The notes beneath the pieces are model-generated. The model saw only the letters and a list, made by a program, of their open reading frames with translations, searched no databases and was not told the origin of the DNA. Positions 9,892 through 23,092 of a DNA stretch of 64,000 bases are shown piece after piece. The translations under genes were made by a program, and so were the position numbers. Position 1 is the stretch's first letter. Every line of letters starts with the position of its first letter. This stretch comes from Aquarana catesbeiana (lineage: Eukaryota > Chordata > Amphibia > Anura > Ranidae), in assembly GCF_042186555.1 (NCBI RefSeq), contig NC_133324.1:201220640-201284639 (forward strand), given 5' to 3'.

Positions 9892-10048
9892 CAGGGGTAG
9901 GCAACCTCAGCCCTCAAGCTGTTTTGAAACTACAAGTCCCATGAGACATTGCAAGACCCTGGCAATCATAGGCATGACTCCTAGAGGCAGAGGCATGATG
10001 GGATTTGTAGTTTCACCACAGCTGGAGTGCCGAGGTTGCCTACCCCTG
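9892..10048. mobile_element. hAT-like MITE (157 bp)
   Basis: Terminal repeats CAGGGGTAGGCAACCT and AGGTTGCCTACCCCTG are perfect complements over 16 bp apart from a GCCGAGG/AACCTCAG transition zone. The interior has ACTACAAGTCCCATGA, common in hAT-type MITEs. The 8-bp flanks (TCTAGTCG, GACTAGAG) do not match well, so the target duplication is not proven. Confidence 0.7.
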
Positions 10049-10221
10049 GACTAGAGACTATGGTGTGTGTGTGTGTTTATAATTTTTAATTTTTTTGGGA
10101 AATAACTTTTTCCTGTAGTAGTTACAGGTCTGGGACACAGAATCCTGATATGCATGATACTTAGCCACTGGGATACTGCACTTTTCAACCCAAAGTTCTC
10201 AGTTGAGCATTTCTGGGTTCA

Positions 10222-11395
10222 TTAACCACTTAAGGACCAAACCTCTTTCTGAGATTTGTTGTTTACAAGTTAAAAACATTTTTTTTTGCTAGAAAATTAG
10301 TTAGAACCCCCAAACATTATACATTTCTTTCCTAACACCCTAGAGAATAAAATGGCGGTCATTGCAATACTTTCTGTCACACCGCATTTGCGCAGCGGTC
10401 TTACAAGCGCACTTTTTTTTTTTTTTTTTTTAAATACATTTTTTGAATTAAAAAATAAGACAACAGTAAACTTAGCCCAATTTTTGTTTTATATTGTTAA
10501 AGATAATGTTATGCCGAGTAAATTGATACCCAACATGTCACGCTTCAAAATTGCGCCCGCTCGTGGAGTGGCGACAAACTTTACTCTTAAAAATCTCCAT
10601 AGGCGACGTTTAAAAAATTCTACAGGTTGCATGTTTTAAGTTACAGAGGAGGTCTAGGGCTAGAATTATTACTCTCCCTCTACCAATCGTGGCGATACCT
10701 CACATGTGTGGTTTGAACACTGTTTTTATATGCAGGCGCTACTCACGTATGCGTTTGGTTCTGCATGCGAGCTCATCGGGACGGTGCACATTTAAAAAAA
10801 ATTATTTATTTTTGTTTATTTATTTTACCTTTTTTATTTTTACATTTAAAAAAAAAATTGTCTCCCTTTTATTCCTATTACAAGGCATGTAAACATGCCT
10901 TGTAATAGAAAAAAGCATGACAGGACCTCTTAAATATGAGAACTGGGGTCAAAAAGACCTAAAATCTCATATTTAGACTAAAATGCAATAAAAAGAAAAT
11001 TTGTCAATTAAAAAAAATTATTTAAAAAAAAAAATGGCCCTTTTAAGAGCTGTGGGCGGAAGTGACGTTTTGACGACGCTTCCGCCCAGCAATTGTATGG
11101 AGACGGTTGGATTCATCTTCCCCTCACTCGTCTCCATACCCAGCTCCTGACAGGATGCGATCGCCTTCGCCGCTGCGGAGGGCACCAGATCATGGCATGA
11201 GGTGGGGGGGGCCCTCTCCCACCACCGATAAAAGTGATCTTGCGGGGAATCCTCCGCAGAGACCACTTTTATCTTGTAGCGAACCGCCTGCTGAACACGG
11301 GGATACTGAGGTTATGGCAGCTAGCTGCTGCCATAACGATATCCTCCTTCAAACAGCCGCCGTATAACGACGGCGGGCGGTCCGTAAGTGGTTAA
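10222..11395 (+). mobile_element. TTAA-flanked element, 'CCACTTAAGG' subfamily, copy A
   Basis: TTAA at 10222-10225 and 11392-11395 bound TTAACCACTTAAGG and GTAAGTGGTTAA termini. Interior landmarks shared with 14854-15986, and in reverse with 18279-19432: CTGAGATTTGTTGTTTACAA, GACCTCTTAAATATGAGA, and a hairpin TTATGGCAGCTAGCTGCTGCC at about 11313-11335. No transposase frame. 10049-10221 holds a short (GT)n run at about 10060 and nothing else. Confidence 0.8.
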
Positions 11396-12083
11396 TCACA
11401 GGGGAGATTGATGATTCGGAGTTCATCAACTTTTTTGCCACCTTCCATCTTAAATCTCAGTACAGTGGTCCCGAGATCCCAGAGGTGAAAGGTAAAACCT
11501 ATAACTGGGTTCTGTAGAGGCTGGTGCACAAGGGGTGCCCAGTTGAAATGTCCCGGGGGAAGGTAGAGCGTGAGAGAAACACAGTGATGGGTAGAAACTT
11601 GCTGAACAGCCTGTTTTTATTTACAATCCTGTCATTCAAGATCCCCTCCCCCACCGTGTGTGGTATATTGATCAAATGGGTTGGTGACTATAAATCAATT
11701 AATATAGCAGAGATAAAAAAAATAAAACTGACCAATTAATTGAAGCGCACATGACTACCATAAGACAACTTGACACAGCTTCCACAACAAAATTGCCAAG
11801 CTGAAGATTTTTATTGAATATTCTGGCTATAAGAATGCAGGAACGTGCCTAAATGCGTTAGCGTTAATGCGTATTTATGAGCATTTGGCATTTTCCACCC
11901 AAATACTCCTCTCCTGGATGTACTGGTGGTACGCTTCTTTTTCTGCCTAAAAACGCTCCTGCTTAAATATCTGTAAACGCCTATATGTGCATGGACACAT
12001 ACGCTAACATAAAGAGGCATTTAGAGGCAGAAAAAGTCAAATGCTTGTAAAAGCGGCATTTTTGACATCCTTTGTGTAGGAAA
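11396..12083. other. No gene seen; diverged repeat at right
   Basis: 11396-11815 is unrecognised. About 11820-12080 is a diverged repeat with an ATGCGTTAGCG-type left part and AAATGCTTGTAAAAGCGGC at right, related to 4990-5290 and 35391-35640. Confidence 0.35.
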
Positions 12084-12986
12084 GTGCTTTTATTTTGTAG
12101 CGCAGTTGTCATTTAACCTGAATATACTTGAGAAAAACGAAGGGGGATTAAGACCAGTTCACCATTTATACAAGTGTTTGGAATGTGACTAATGGGGTCT
12201 GCTGTGTACACCAAGCTCCTATTTAATAAAAGAAGTCAGTGTGTGGAGGACGGCAGTGGGCATGCTTACAGAGAGCTCTCTAGCAAGGCTTCCTTAGTGC
12301 TGAATCGCTCTAGTGTTTGGGACATGCTACAGCTGTACTTACTTGACAGTGTGTGGAAAGGCCAATGTATCATTTCTAGTATACTTTCAGTGTCACTCGT
12401 AGTGGTAGTGAAATCTCTCTGCTGGAAAGTATATTCCAAACAGTTCATTACTTTGTGCTTGGATTATAGAAAGCATTCCATACATGCTTACATTTCGAGG
12501 CACTTTACTGGACAAGTGTGTTTATTACTTGAATCTACACTCTATTATAGCTGGGGTTTAGGTATGGTAATCTCTATATGGTTGCATTGGTTCAAGTTGG
12601 ACCAATGTAACTAAGCATGTGCCATATCTGGTGAGGTGGTGCCAGGGAATTATTTTGATTGGCCACTGGAAGTTATGCTGATGTTTGTTGGATTTGTAGG
12701 TCTGAAAAGAATGTAAACAATATAAAACCAAATTTAAGGAAAAATTGTTCAAGCAGAAAAACGTTCACTTCTGATTTTAAATCTAAATTCCAGGTATGGC
12801 TATTTTTGAATACACCAAGAATTTAAAATGTAATAAGTGCCACATCCCTATAACAATGTAAAATTTAGAATGTTGTGAAGATGGGCATTTTGAGGCACAA
12901 CCTTTTGCACAAAATGCAAATTTTTATTGCAAATGCAGCATATATAGACAATGCCATTTATTTAAAATTACTTTGACACCCTAGTA
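12084..12986. other. No gene seen
   Basis: A 140-codon frame at 12192-12614 has no family resemblance and no splice or start context that stands out. I treat it as chance. Confidence 0.4.
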
Positions 12987-13122
12987 CAGCGATGGCAAAC
13001 CTTGGCACACCAGATGTTTTGGAACTACATTTCCCACGATGCTCAACTACATTGCAGAGTGCATGGGTATCATGTGAAATTAAGTTCCGAAACATCTGGG
13101 GTGCCAAGGTTCGCCATCACTG
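12987..13122. mobile_element. hAT-like MITE (136 bp) with 8-bp target duplication
   Basis: Terminal repeats CAGCGATGGCAAACCTTGGC and GCCAAGGTTCGCCATCACTG are complementary with few mismatches. Flanking octamers CCCTAGTA (12979-12986) and CCCTAATA (13123-13130) differ at one base, as expected for an old hAT target duplication. Confidence 0.82.
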
Positions 13123-13200
13123 CCCTAATATATACATTCCAAAGGTACTGATTTTCTATGGCCTGACACGTTTCCTGGACATAGTTACAAAAATACTGAC

Positions 13201-13243
13201 GGCTCCTGAAGAAGTAGATCATGCCCAGGAAACGTGTTGGGCC
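13201..13243 (+). ncRNA. Candidate degenerate hammerhead ribozyme motif
   Basis: Laid out as a type I hammerhead: stem I GGCTC (13201-13205) with GGGCC (13239-13243, one G-U pair), core CTGAAGA (13206-13212, fits CUGANGA), stem II region 13213-13228, core GAAA (13229-13232), then C-GT-G-T-T as a two-pair stem III, U16.1 and H17. Stem II does not pair well, so this copy may be inactive. A competing stem also exists: 13160-13178 can pair with 13225-13243. Call rests on manual layout only. Confidence 0.3.
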
Positions 13244-14099
13244 AATCAAAAAATGTATTTTTTGTATTGTATTTTGGAATAAATATACTATGATGTCAGT
13301 CGTTTTTATGTTTGTTTTTTTTTTTTTTTTTATGGTATTTTGTAAAAAAGAAAGTGGAATTTTTTTTTATTTTTTTTTCTTTTATATGCTACATTTGTAC
13401 TAAATATTAGCATTTTATGAAAAATGTTGTACCTCCAAAAGTCCCATCTTCACAACGTTTCTCAGATATTTTTGAATAGTTACATTTATCCAGGTTGGAC
13501 CAATGCTAATACTTGTGTCATACCAGGCTGATCCCTGTGGTAGCTGTAAATCACTGTAGTAGGCACCGCTCTACTACAGTGATCACCATTAGTTTCCATG
13601 TCCTGTCTTGCTGCTTAAGGAATACAGAAGGTCACTTGCTTAGCACGGGCATCATTCATAGAACACTTTGCATTTTTGCAATGAATGCAAATCTTTCTTT
13701 GATTGGACAAGGTGGAAAGGTGAGGCATTAACATCATGATGCCCATGTAGAGCAATCCAGCACTGTACCCATCTGCCATCATACAAGCTTGGCTGAAAGC
13801 AGTGGGAGGGATTGGCTTTTGCTGCTGTCGGTCAAATCCTGTGAGCAGGGAGTAGCCGAGCCAGTGTGTGCGTGTGTGTGTGTGGACGTACACAGCCTGG
13901 CTTAGGATGGAGCCCGCACGCCCCATAGCAAGCAAGGGGCAAATACAGAAGAGAAGGAGCCAAGCTTACCAGTGGGAGACCCCAAAAGAGGAGGTTCGGG
14001 GCTGCTCTGTGCAAAACCATTGCACAGAGCATGTGAGTATTACATGTTCATTTAAATGATATATAAAAAAAAACCCCAAAAAACTGCTTTAAGGATTTT
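13244..14099. other. T-rich tract, (GT)n run and repeat fragment
   Basis: 13310-13390 is T-rich. A TGTGTGTGCGTGTG-like run lies at about 13864-13884. 13960-14060 (GGGGCTGCTCTGTGCAAAAC) matches repeats near 46660 and 52800. No coding evidence. Confidence 0.4.
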
Positions 14100-14305
14100 A
14101 ACTAACCAGCATCCAAAACAATGAACTCAAAAGCATGTTGGATCTCATTTGTGTGCCCCACATACAATTGTGCCAAAAGTCTGCATTCCTTGACAGAAAT
14201 GGTGAAATTTAGGCATTGATATTGAAAATATGACTGATCATACCACAAAACTGTTTTTTTTAATTTATCATATGAAGCCATTTATTATAACATAGATGTT
14301 TGGCT
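14100..14305 (-). mobile_element. Tc1-like element terminal fragment, reverse
   Basis: The reverse complement reads ATAATAAATGGCTTCATATG, later TATGATCAGTCATATTTTCA and AGACTTTTGGCACAATTGTA, which I recognise as the non-coding end of a widespread vertebrate Tc1-type element. No transposase frame remains. Confidence 0.5.
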
Positions 14306-14529
14306 CCTTTTTGAAAGGATAAGTTCACCTTTCGTAACCCCATATTTGTGGTGTAACATGTTACAGATGCATCTGCACCCCCTCCTCGGTCCCCAGTTTT
14401 GACAACGAGGCCAGCCACATCATTCATTCAGAGTTCTGTGAATGTGAAAACTACAAGCGCAGACAGTCTTTGCGGCTATCGGCTTGTATTGAGCACTCTA
14501 GGTAGTTCGTTGAGGCTTAGTGTCAGTGT

Positions 14530-16110
14530 GTAACTCCCTGCTCTCACAAGGTTGCAGTCCTTTCTTTGTCTACCTGACCTTGCCTTGGTATCAAGGCATG
14601 CCCAAATTTTCTATTTCTTAATAAGTGATTTAACAGTACTGACTGGCATATTCAAGCTTTGGATATCTTTTTATATCCTTTTGCATCATTACCTTGTTAT
14701 GCAGGTCTTTTGGCAGTTCTTTTCCACTTCCCATGGCTCAGGATCTAGCCTGCTCAGTGCATCCACATGAGAGCTAACAAACTAATTGACTTTTTTTATA
14801 CACAGACACTAATTGCAATTCAAGAAAACTACAGATGTTGGAAATTAACCTTTTTAATCACTTAAGGACCGAGCCTCTTTCTGAGATTTGTTGTTTACAA
14901 GTTAAAAATGTGTTTTTTTTTTGCTAGAAAATTACTTAGAACCCCAAAACATTATACATTTTTTTTCTAACACTCTAGAGCATAAAATGACGGTCGTTGC
15001 AATACTTTGTCACCCTGTATTTGCGCAGTGGTCTTACATGCGCACTTTTTTTGGAAAAAATATTTTTTTTTGAATTAAAAAAATAAGACAACTGTAAAGT
15101 CAGCTACATTTTTTTTATATTGTGAAAGATAATGTTACGCCAAGTAAATTGATATCCAACATGTCACGCTTCAAAATTGCGCCCGCTCATGGAATGGCGA
15201 CAAACTTTTACCCTTAAAAATCTCCATAGGAGACGTTTAAAAAATTCTACAGGTTGCATGTTTTAAGTTACAGAGGAGGTCTAGGGCTAGAATTATTGCT
15301 CTCCCTCTGTCGATCGTGGCGATACCTCACATGTGTGGTTTGAACACCGTTTTTATATGCGGGTGCTAGTCACGTATGCGTTCGCTTCTGCGCGCAAGCT
15401 CGTCGGGACGGGGAGCATTTAAAATTTTTTTTTTTTTTTTTTTTTAAATTGTGTCACTTTTATTCCTATTACAAGGAATGTAAACATCCCTTGTAATAGA
15501 AAAAAAGCATGACAGGACCTCTTAAATATGAGATCTGGGGTCAAAAAAATTTACACTAAAATGCAATAAAAAAATTGTCATTTAAAAAAATGAAAAGAAA
15601 AAAAAAAATAGCCCTTTTTAAGAGCTGTGGGTGGAAGTGACGTTTTGACGTCGCTTCCGCCCTGCAGTGATATGGAGATGGGTGGGGGCCATCTTCCCCT
15701 CACTCATCTCCATACCCAGGCAAGGGACAGACACGAACGCCTCCGCCGCTGCCGACTGCTCCAGTAAGCGGCGAAGGGCACCGGATCACGGTGGGAGGGA
15801 GGGGCCCTCTCCCACCGCTGATAAGTGATCTTGCGGCGAATCCGGCGCAGAGACCACTTTTATCTTGTAGCGGACTGCCCGCTGAAGAAGAGGATACCGG
15901 GGTTGTGGCAGCTAGCTGCTGCCATAACAACAATCTCCTTCAAAGTACCGACTTATAACGACGGTGGGCGGTCCGGAAGTGGTTAATTGCCATTTTAACC
16001 TGTGTGCGCCACTTTGTGTGTCTGTACCAAGGCCAAACATTCCAGGGTATGTAAACTTTTGATCAAGGCCATTTGGGTGATTTTTGTTCTCCTATTATGA
16101 TATAAAGAAT
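14530..16110 (+). mobile_element. Tc1-like element 3' non-coding part, split by a TTAA insertion
   Basis: 14580-14853 (TTGCATCATTACCTTGTTAT, then CAGTGCATCCACATGAGAGC) and 15983-16110 (CAAGGCCAAACATTCCAGG, GTATGTAAACTTTTGATCAA) are one continuous element, interrupted at TTAA by 14854-15986. Without that insert the text reads AACCTTTTTAATTGCC. Non-coding decay product. Confidence 0.55.
14854..15986 (+). mobile_element. TTAA-flanked element, 'CCACTTAAGG' subfamily, copy B
   Basis: TTAA at 14854-14857 and 15983-15986; left end TTAATCACTTAAGG, right end GGAAGTGGTTAA. It is collinear with copy A over its length, including the GGCAGCTAGCTGCTGCC hairpin at about 15907-15923. Inserted into a Tc1-like element. 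No open frame of note. Confidence 0.82.
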
Positions 16111-17544
16111 GAGTTGACCTTTCTAAATATAAGGAACCACATCAAATGTGTGGATGGGGGAATTGGATCCCCTTTCTTTTAATTTTTTTTTATTTTAGTT
16201 TTTTTTTCCTCAAAAAAAATAACACTTGGGCTGCTTTACACTGCAGAGGAGTGTGTGAGTTTGACAATTCAGTGTGCATAGGGAGGAAGGGGGGTAATTC
16301 TGCTGATGAGCCAATTCCATCAGATGAAACAAGATGAAGTTATGTGTTTTGAAGTACAAATCGCACTCTACATACAGTACATTGCTCTGTGCGGCATGCC
16401 AACTACTGTGGGGGAATTTCTGAGCTGTACAGCTAACCTTTTCCTATTCAGATGAAACTGGCTCAGTATAAGTTGTGTGCCCCATGGAAGATACAGCAGC
16501 TGTAATGGCCACCCTCTGTAACCTGGGGTATGTGTCTGTAACAGTCATTAGGCTTTATATAGACAGGAAAAGGAACTGCTGCAATGCACTTCAATGAAAA
16601 TGTGGAGGCATGCAGTGGAATGAGGAGGGGATATAATTAAAAAGCAGCTCTGATTTCAAGCAGACAGAATAGAGAAGCATGTGACCTTGTATTTCTGATT
16701 TTAAGCTTATATACAGGATTTTAGTGGGTTTTGGGTTTAAGTCTACTCATAGCCTTTCTAAAAAAATAAATGAATACATGGGTGATTTTAAAGTAGATCT
16801 TAACCCTAACCACTAGAACCTCATATAACTTTTGACATGTTAATGTCTTTTTAATCTTTTGAAATGCTGAGACTGCTATAAAGATCATTATTCATGCGAT
16901 TTCTGTTATAGGGTGACCACACTGTCCTCTTTCTCTAATATTTGTGTTCTTTTGTTATCACCTTGTTACGTTTGCTTTCAGTGGAGACTACAAGGGGCCA
17001 TTCTGACTCTTGGGTATGGCAGGCATGGTCCTCTGTTGTCACTATCAGGCAACCCACCCTAAACAATGATGTACAGCCTCACTTGGAGAAAATATATGTA
17101 GATGGACATTGCTGCTGATTTCCTGAAGTCTCTTTCAGCAATGAGAGAGAAAAAAAAGGTGGAAACAGTATTATATGGAAAGAACGTTAAATTAGTTTGA
17201 TACAGTGTTTTAACAAACAAAGGGACCGATTATCGCTTATGGCAACATGCATGTTAGTGTAACTCGCAGCAATTCACCATGCACACCTTAGGGCACTGTG
17301 GAGCCATTCATTTTCAAACCCTGACCAACAAAGGGAATGCATCTGCTTTTAGTAAGGCACTACTGTGTATTGTGGTGTGCTGCGGTAGAAAAAATAGTGC
17401 ATGTCTGATTTTCCATTTGTTGTTGTTTCTTGGCAGCCCATTCAGATACTGTAAATGGGCTTCTATAAGGCAAAGCATGTTAACACATGACAATGGACTG
17501 GATAGATGTTTAATAAATGGTCCCTACATTTCATCCAGATAAAC
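16111..17544. other. No gene seen
   Basis: No recognisable domain, repeat terminus or RNA gene in this 1.4 kb. An 87-codon frame at 17279-17542 has no family resemblance. Confidence 0.4.
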
Positions 17545-18272
17545 CCCTTTCATAGGACCGTTTTGATCAGGTCCGCCAATCGGTTTTTCAGGCGGACCTG
17601 ATCAGATGGTCCATTCATCCCTATCGACCGGCGGCTGCAAAGGGACTTGTCTGTTTACACCTGTTGGATCCAGTCCAACATGGTCTGCTAAAAACAAACT
17701 GAAGTGGACTTGTTTTCCTCCTCCATGTAGGTGGATCGGAGGTAGTCGGGTGTAAATGGACAGCGGAGTTCATTTACACCCAGCTGCCTATAGAGCAGAG
17801 TGGGCTCTGTTTGTGTCCATCACCTGAGTGGGCATGGACCTGTCATCTGCCTGCTCTGATCAGCAGGGAATCTGGGAGCGGATCTCCTGCTGATTGGAAT
17901 GGAGCCTGCCCCCATTTGTATGTTTTTCATCCATCTGTTGACAGATGAAAAACGGACATCAATGAATCTCAATGAAAAAATGGATGTAAATGGATGATCA
18001 TCCGTTTACATCCGCTTCCGTCAACATCTGTTTTTTGGAATGGATCAAAGCCCTATTTTTCTTCTTTTAAAAAAAACGGATCAGACAAAAAAGGATGTAA
18101 ACACAGAAACTGTCTCTTTTTTGCATGGAAGAATGGCTCCGGGACTCAAATGGTTAAGGACTCTAGCTGGCGGATGAAAAAAACATGACAAACTGATGTA
18201 AACTTTTCTTAGAAAAAAAGTGACTGCATTGATGAAACGAACGATCCGCATGTGTGAAAGGGACCTTATAGC
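17545..18272. mobile_element. 'CCTTTCATA' low-copy inverted-repeat element
   Basis: Starts CCCCTTTCATAGGACCG and ends TGTGTGAAAGGGACCTTA. It contains local dyads such as TGATCAGGTCCGCC/GGCGGACCTGATCA (17564-17598), TTTTTCATC...GATGAAAAA (17928-17952) and GGATGTAAATGGATGATCAT followed by its near complement (17981-18013). A related reverse-oriented piece is at 34505-34855. Non-coding. Confidence 0.6.
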
Positions 18273-18278
18273 TACTTA

Positions 18279-19432
<1,154 letters not shown>

Positions 19433-21214
19433 TAAATATACCTGTCTGGAGTAAGTCTTTGTAAATCTGTTTTTGTCTTTTTATACCTCTCACCAGTTAA
19501 CAGCAGTTATTATGCTATGTTCAATGCTTTTGTTTTTTATAATGTAGTTTAACATGCAAATGTCTACTTTAAATTTAATTTTGATCTATACAAATACTTT
19601 AACTATGTTTTGGCTCTAAAAGCTCATCCTAATACCATTAAACAAACAAACTGTGATAATTGGCTGTATTAGTTTGATCTCTCACTATAGTTTTATTTTA
19701 TTTTAAATGTATTTAGGAATCTTTAATGCAATAAAGTCTGCAAAGCAATTTAATTTCAAACGAACCTGTGACTGTAGAATGCATTGCAGTTTTTATCAAA
19801 GTTACATCTCTGTTCCTCAAACTCTTAACAAGGAACACCGATTTTCTGGGTGGCTGTAAATCAAGTCTTATAGATTGCTGGATGCAGAAAAAAAAGCACC
19901 TTAAGGACACCGGCAGTACGCTAGACCTCAGCAATTATATTATACTGCTTATGGCACTTTCCAGAAGTCCCTTCCTTCCTTCCTTCCTGTGCCCTTGTTC
20001 ACTTGACTCATCTGTTTAAATAAGTGCACCTTCATGATGAAAAATCAAGATCCTATGAATAATTGTTACTCGCCAAATCTATTTAGATACCTAAGTTCAC
20101 AGTGTAGCAACAAATTGGTTAAAGGGAAATTTACCCCCAACCCCCCCCCCCCCCCAATTTCATTTACCCCTCTTACCTTTTTTTTTTTTATACTGGGTTG
20201 TCCTCAATTAACATACAATTTACAAATCCCAGCTTTGTCCTACTGTAATTCACTGCTGCAAACCAGGTCCTCTTCCTTCCATTGGGAGCTGGCTGCCTGT
20301 AAACAAATCCCCCCCCCCCCCCCCCCCAAAAAAAGTCTGTTTTTTTAGATGGAATGGGGGAGTGATTACAATGAATTAAAGCAGAATTTAGCTGTGAAAG
20401 TTCCACTTTAAACCCTATCTAAAGCCAAAATGTTATTTTTGTTTGGATTTGGATGGACTGGCACATAGTAGAACCCCTGCCAGTTTATTTTCTGTGCTCC
20501 TACTTAGGAAGTTCACCCTCCTGTATAATTCTGGTGAGCATATGATATGAAATCCAGAACTTTTTTTTGTAGCTGTCACCAGACTAGGAGGCGAGTCATA
20601 ATTTTTCCAGTAGGAACATCTGTCCTGGTGATTATTATCTAATGGGTGCCATACACATTTCCATTTTCTTATTTAATCAATGTGTGAGTCCTTTAAAGCT
20701 ATCAAATCTGTAAACAATCAAGTAACTAACTTTCCATTCCATCAATTGATATTTGAGTTAGAACATATTCCACTAAACCGAGTTGATCGACTGGGGCATA
20801 TTCCTCATTTTGTATCAATTGACATCACTGACATACTTTGGTAATGAATACGACCATATTTCAACCAATCTGATTATGAGAATTTGTGGTGGAAGCAGAT
20901 GTGATTTGATAATTTTATGTTTATAATATCAACTTTCAATCGAAATCCAAATCCCCATGTGTGGCATATCGATCAAATGTGATGATTATAGACCAGTTAT
21001 TCCTATCAGAAGAGATTGGTTGGAAAAGAGATCCATCATTTATTGATACATATATTGCTACAGCATTCTTTACATTTTTTATTTTTTTTTTTTATAGTTT
21101 CTCTTCAGCTCCAAAAAGTTCAGGTAGTTATGCAATTGACGTTTGGAAGGAAAATATGTAAACAAAAGTACTTAACTTTTAAAAAGGGAACAGAGTGTGT
21201 GTTGCACATTACCT
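19433..21214. other. No gene seen; C-runs
   Basis: Contains TTCC repeats at about 19972-19988, C-runs at 20141-20155 and 20310-20327, and a T-run near 21072-21093. No conserved frame, terminus or RNA gene. Confidence 0.4.
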
Positions 21215-21545
21215 CTTAATCCATCACATTTTATGGTAGGCAGGAGTTGCAAAAGTGCTGCTAGGAATATTTGTTGCCCAACATTTTCACTTTGAAATTC
21301 CTGACCAGGCCAATTTTTGCGATACGGCACTGTTGCTTTAACTGACAATTGCACGGTCGTGCGACGCTGTATCCAAATACAATTGATGTCCTTTTTTTTA
21401 TTTCCACAAATAGAGCTTTGTTTTGGTGGTATTTGATCGCCTTTTGCGGTTTTTATTTTTTGCGCTATAAACAAAAAAAAGACCTACCAATATTGAATAA
21501 AATTTTTTTTTTTTTATTTTCTGCTATAAAACATACCCAATAAAA
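21215..21545 (-). mobile_element. Fragment of TTAA-type element, reverse
   Basis: Reverse of the right portions of 5320-6228 and 24852-25801: GATACGGCACTGTTGCTTTA, GACAATTGCACGGTCGTG, TTTTGGTGGTATTTGATCGC, TTTTTTGCGCTATAAAC. Only one side is present. Confidence 0.55.
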
Positions 21546-21810
21546 AAATGTAATTTTATGCTAATATGTATTCTGCAACATACAGTGGGGACGGAAAGTA
21601 TTGAGACCCCCTTACATTTTTCACTCTTTGTTATATTGCAGCCATTTGGTAAAAGTTTATTTTTTTTTTTCCTCATTAATGTACACACAGCACCCCATAT
21701 TTACAGAAAATCACAGAATTGTTGACATTTTTGCAGATTTATTAAAAAAGAAAAACTGAAATATCCCATGGTCCTAAGTATTCAGACCCTTTGCTGTGAC
21801 ACTCATATAT

Positions 21811-22950
21811 TTAACCCCTTCCCGCTGACCGTACGCAGATATGTGTACTCGGCTTTCCGGGGTGATACCGGGATGATGCCCGCAGCTGCAGGCATCATCC
21901 CGGTACCGTTGTTTACAGCGGGCGATCGGCTACCCGTGTATAACAACCGATGCGGCTAAAAGCCATTCGGTTGTTATACCGGAGGAGCGGGAGGGGACAC
22001 CCCCCCCCCTCCCGCCGCTGTTACCGGGCCTCCCGTGCGATCGGGAGGCCCGGTGTCCAATCGGGTACCTTCGGCGGCTGGGGGCGGGCTGGAACAAAGC
22101 TGTGAGCGGCTTCGTTCCAGCCTTCTCATTGTAAACGCGGAAGCGACGTCATGACGTCACTTCCCGTTTACTCGGCTGCCAATGGCGCCGAATTTAAAAA
22201 AGAACACAGTATTCAGAATCGCTGTTTTCGGCGATCTGAATACTTTGAAGTGTAAAGGAGGGATGGGGGTCTTTTAGACCCCCGATCCCTCCATAAAGAG
22301 TACCTGTCACCACCTATTACTGTCACAAGGGATGTTTACATTCCTTGTGACAGCAATAAAAGTAAAAAAAAAAAAAAATTTTTAAAGTGCCCCTGTCCCC
22401 GCAAGCTCGCGCAGTGAAGAAAACGCATACGGAAGTCGCGCCCGCATATGTAAATGGTGTTCAAATCACACATGTGAGGTATCGCCGCGATCGTCAGAGC
22501 GAGAGCAATAATTCTAGCCCTGGACCTCCTCTGTAACTCAAACCTGGTAACCGTAAAAAAATTTTAAAGTGTCGCCTATGGAAACTCATAGGTACCGTAG
22601 TTTGTCGCCATTCCACGAGTACGTGCAATTATAAAGGGTGACATGTTTGGTATCTATTTACTCGGTGTAACATCATCTTTCACATTATACAAAAAAATTG
22701 GGGTAACTTTACCGTTTGGATTTTTTAAAATTCATGAAAGTATCCCTTTTCCAAAAATTTGTGTTTAAAACACCGCTGCACAAATACCGTGTGATAAAAA
22801 ATATTGCAACAATCGCCATTTTATTCTCTAGATTCTCTGCTAAAAAAAGATATATAATGTTTGGGAACTAAGTAATTTTCTAGAAAAAAATACAGATTTT
22901 AACTTGTAAACACCAAATTTCAAAAATAGGCTTAGTCATGAAAGGGTTAA
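21811..22950 (-). mobile_element. TTAA element nested in the Tc1 5' non-coding region
   Basis: The Tc1 sequence CATATATTTAA is interrupted at TTAA (21811-21814) and resumes after TTAA (22947-22950) with CTCAGGTGCTGTCC. The insert ends are CCCCTTCCCGCTGAC and GTCATGAAAGGG. The inner right half matches copy C (TAGCCCTGGACCTCCTCTG, ATTTTATTCTCTAG); the left half is distinct and full of perfect hairpins: 21867-21880 with 21891-21904, and CCGGGCCTCCCG with its complement near 22025-22053. Non-coding. This nesting gives the cleanest proof of the TTAA target. Confidence 0.88.
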
Positions 22951-23092
22951 CTCAGGTGCTGTCCATTTCTTCTGATCATCCTTGAGATGGTTCTACACCT
23001 TCATTTGAATCCAGCTGTGTTTGATTATACTGATTGGACTTGTTTAGGAAAGCCACACACCTGTCTATATAAGACCTTACAGCTCACAGTGC

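Noticed and set aside
9892..10048. A matching 8-bp target duplication for this hAT-like MITE
   Set aside because: The flanking octamers do not agree beyond chance, unlike those at 12979-12986 and 13123-13130.
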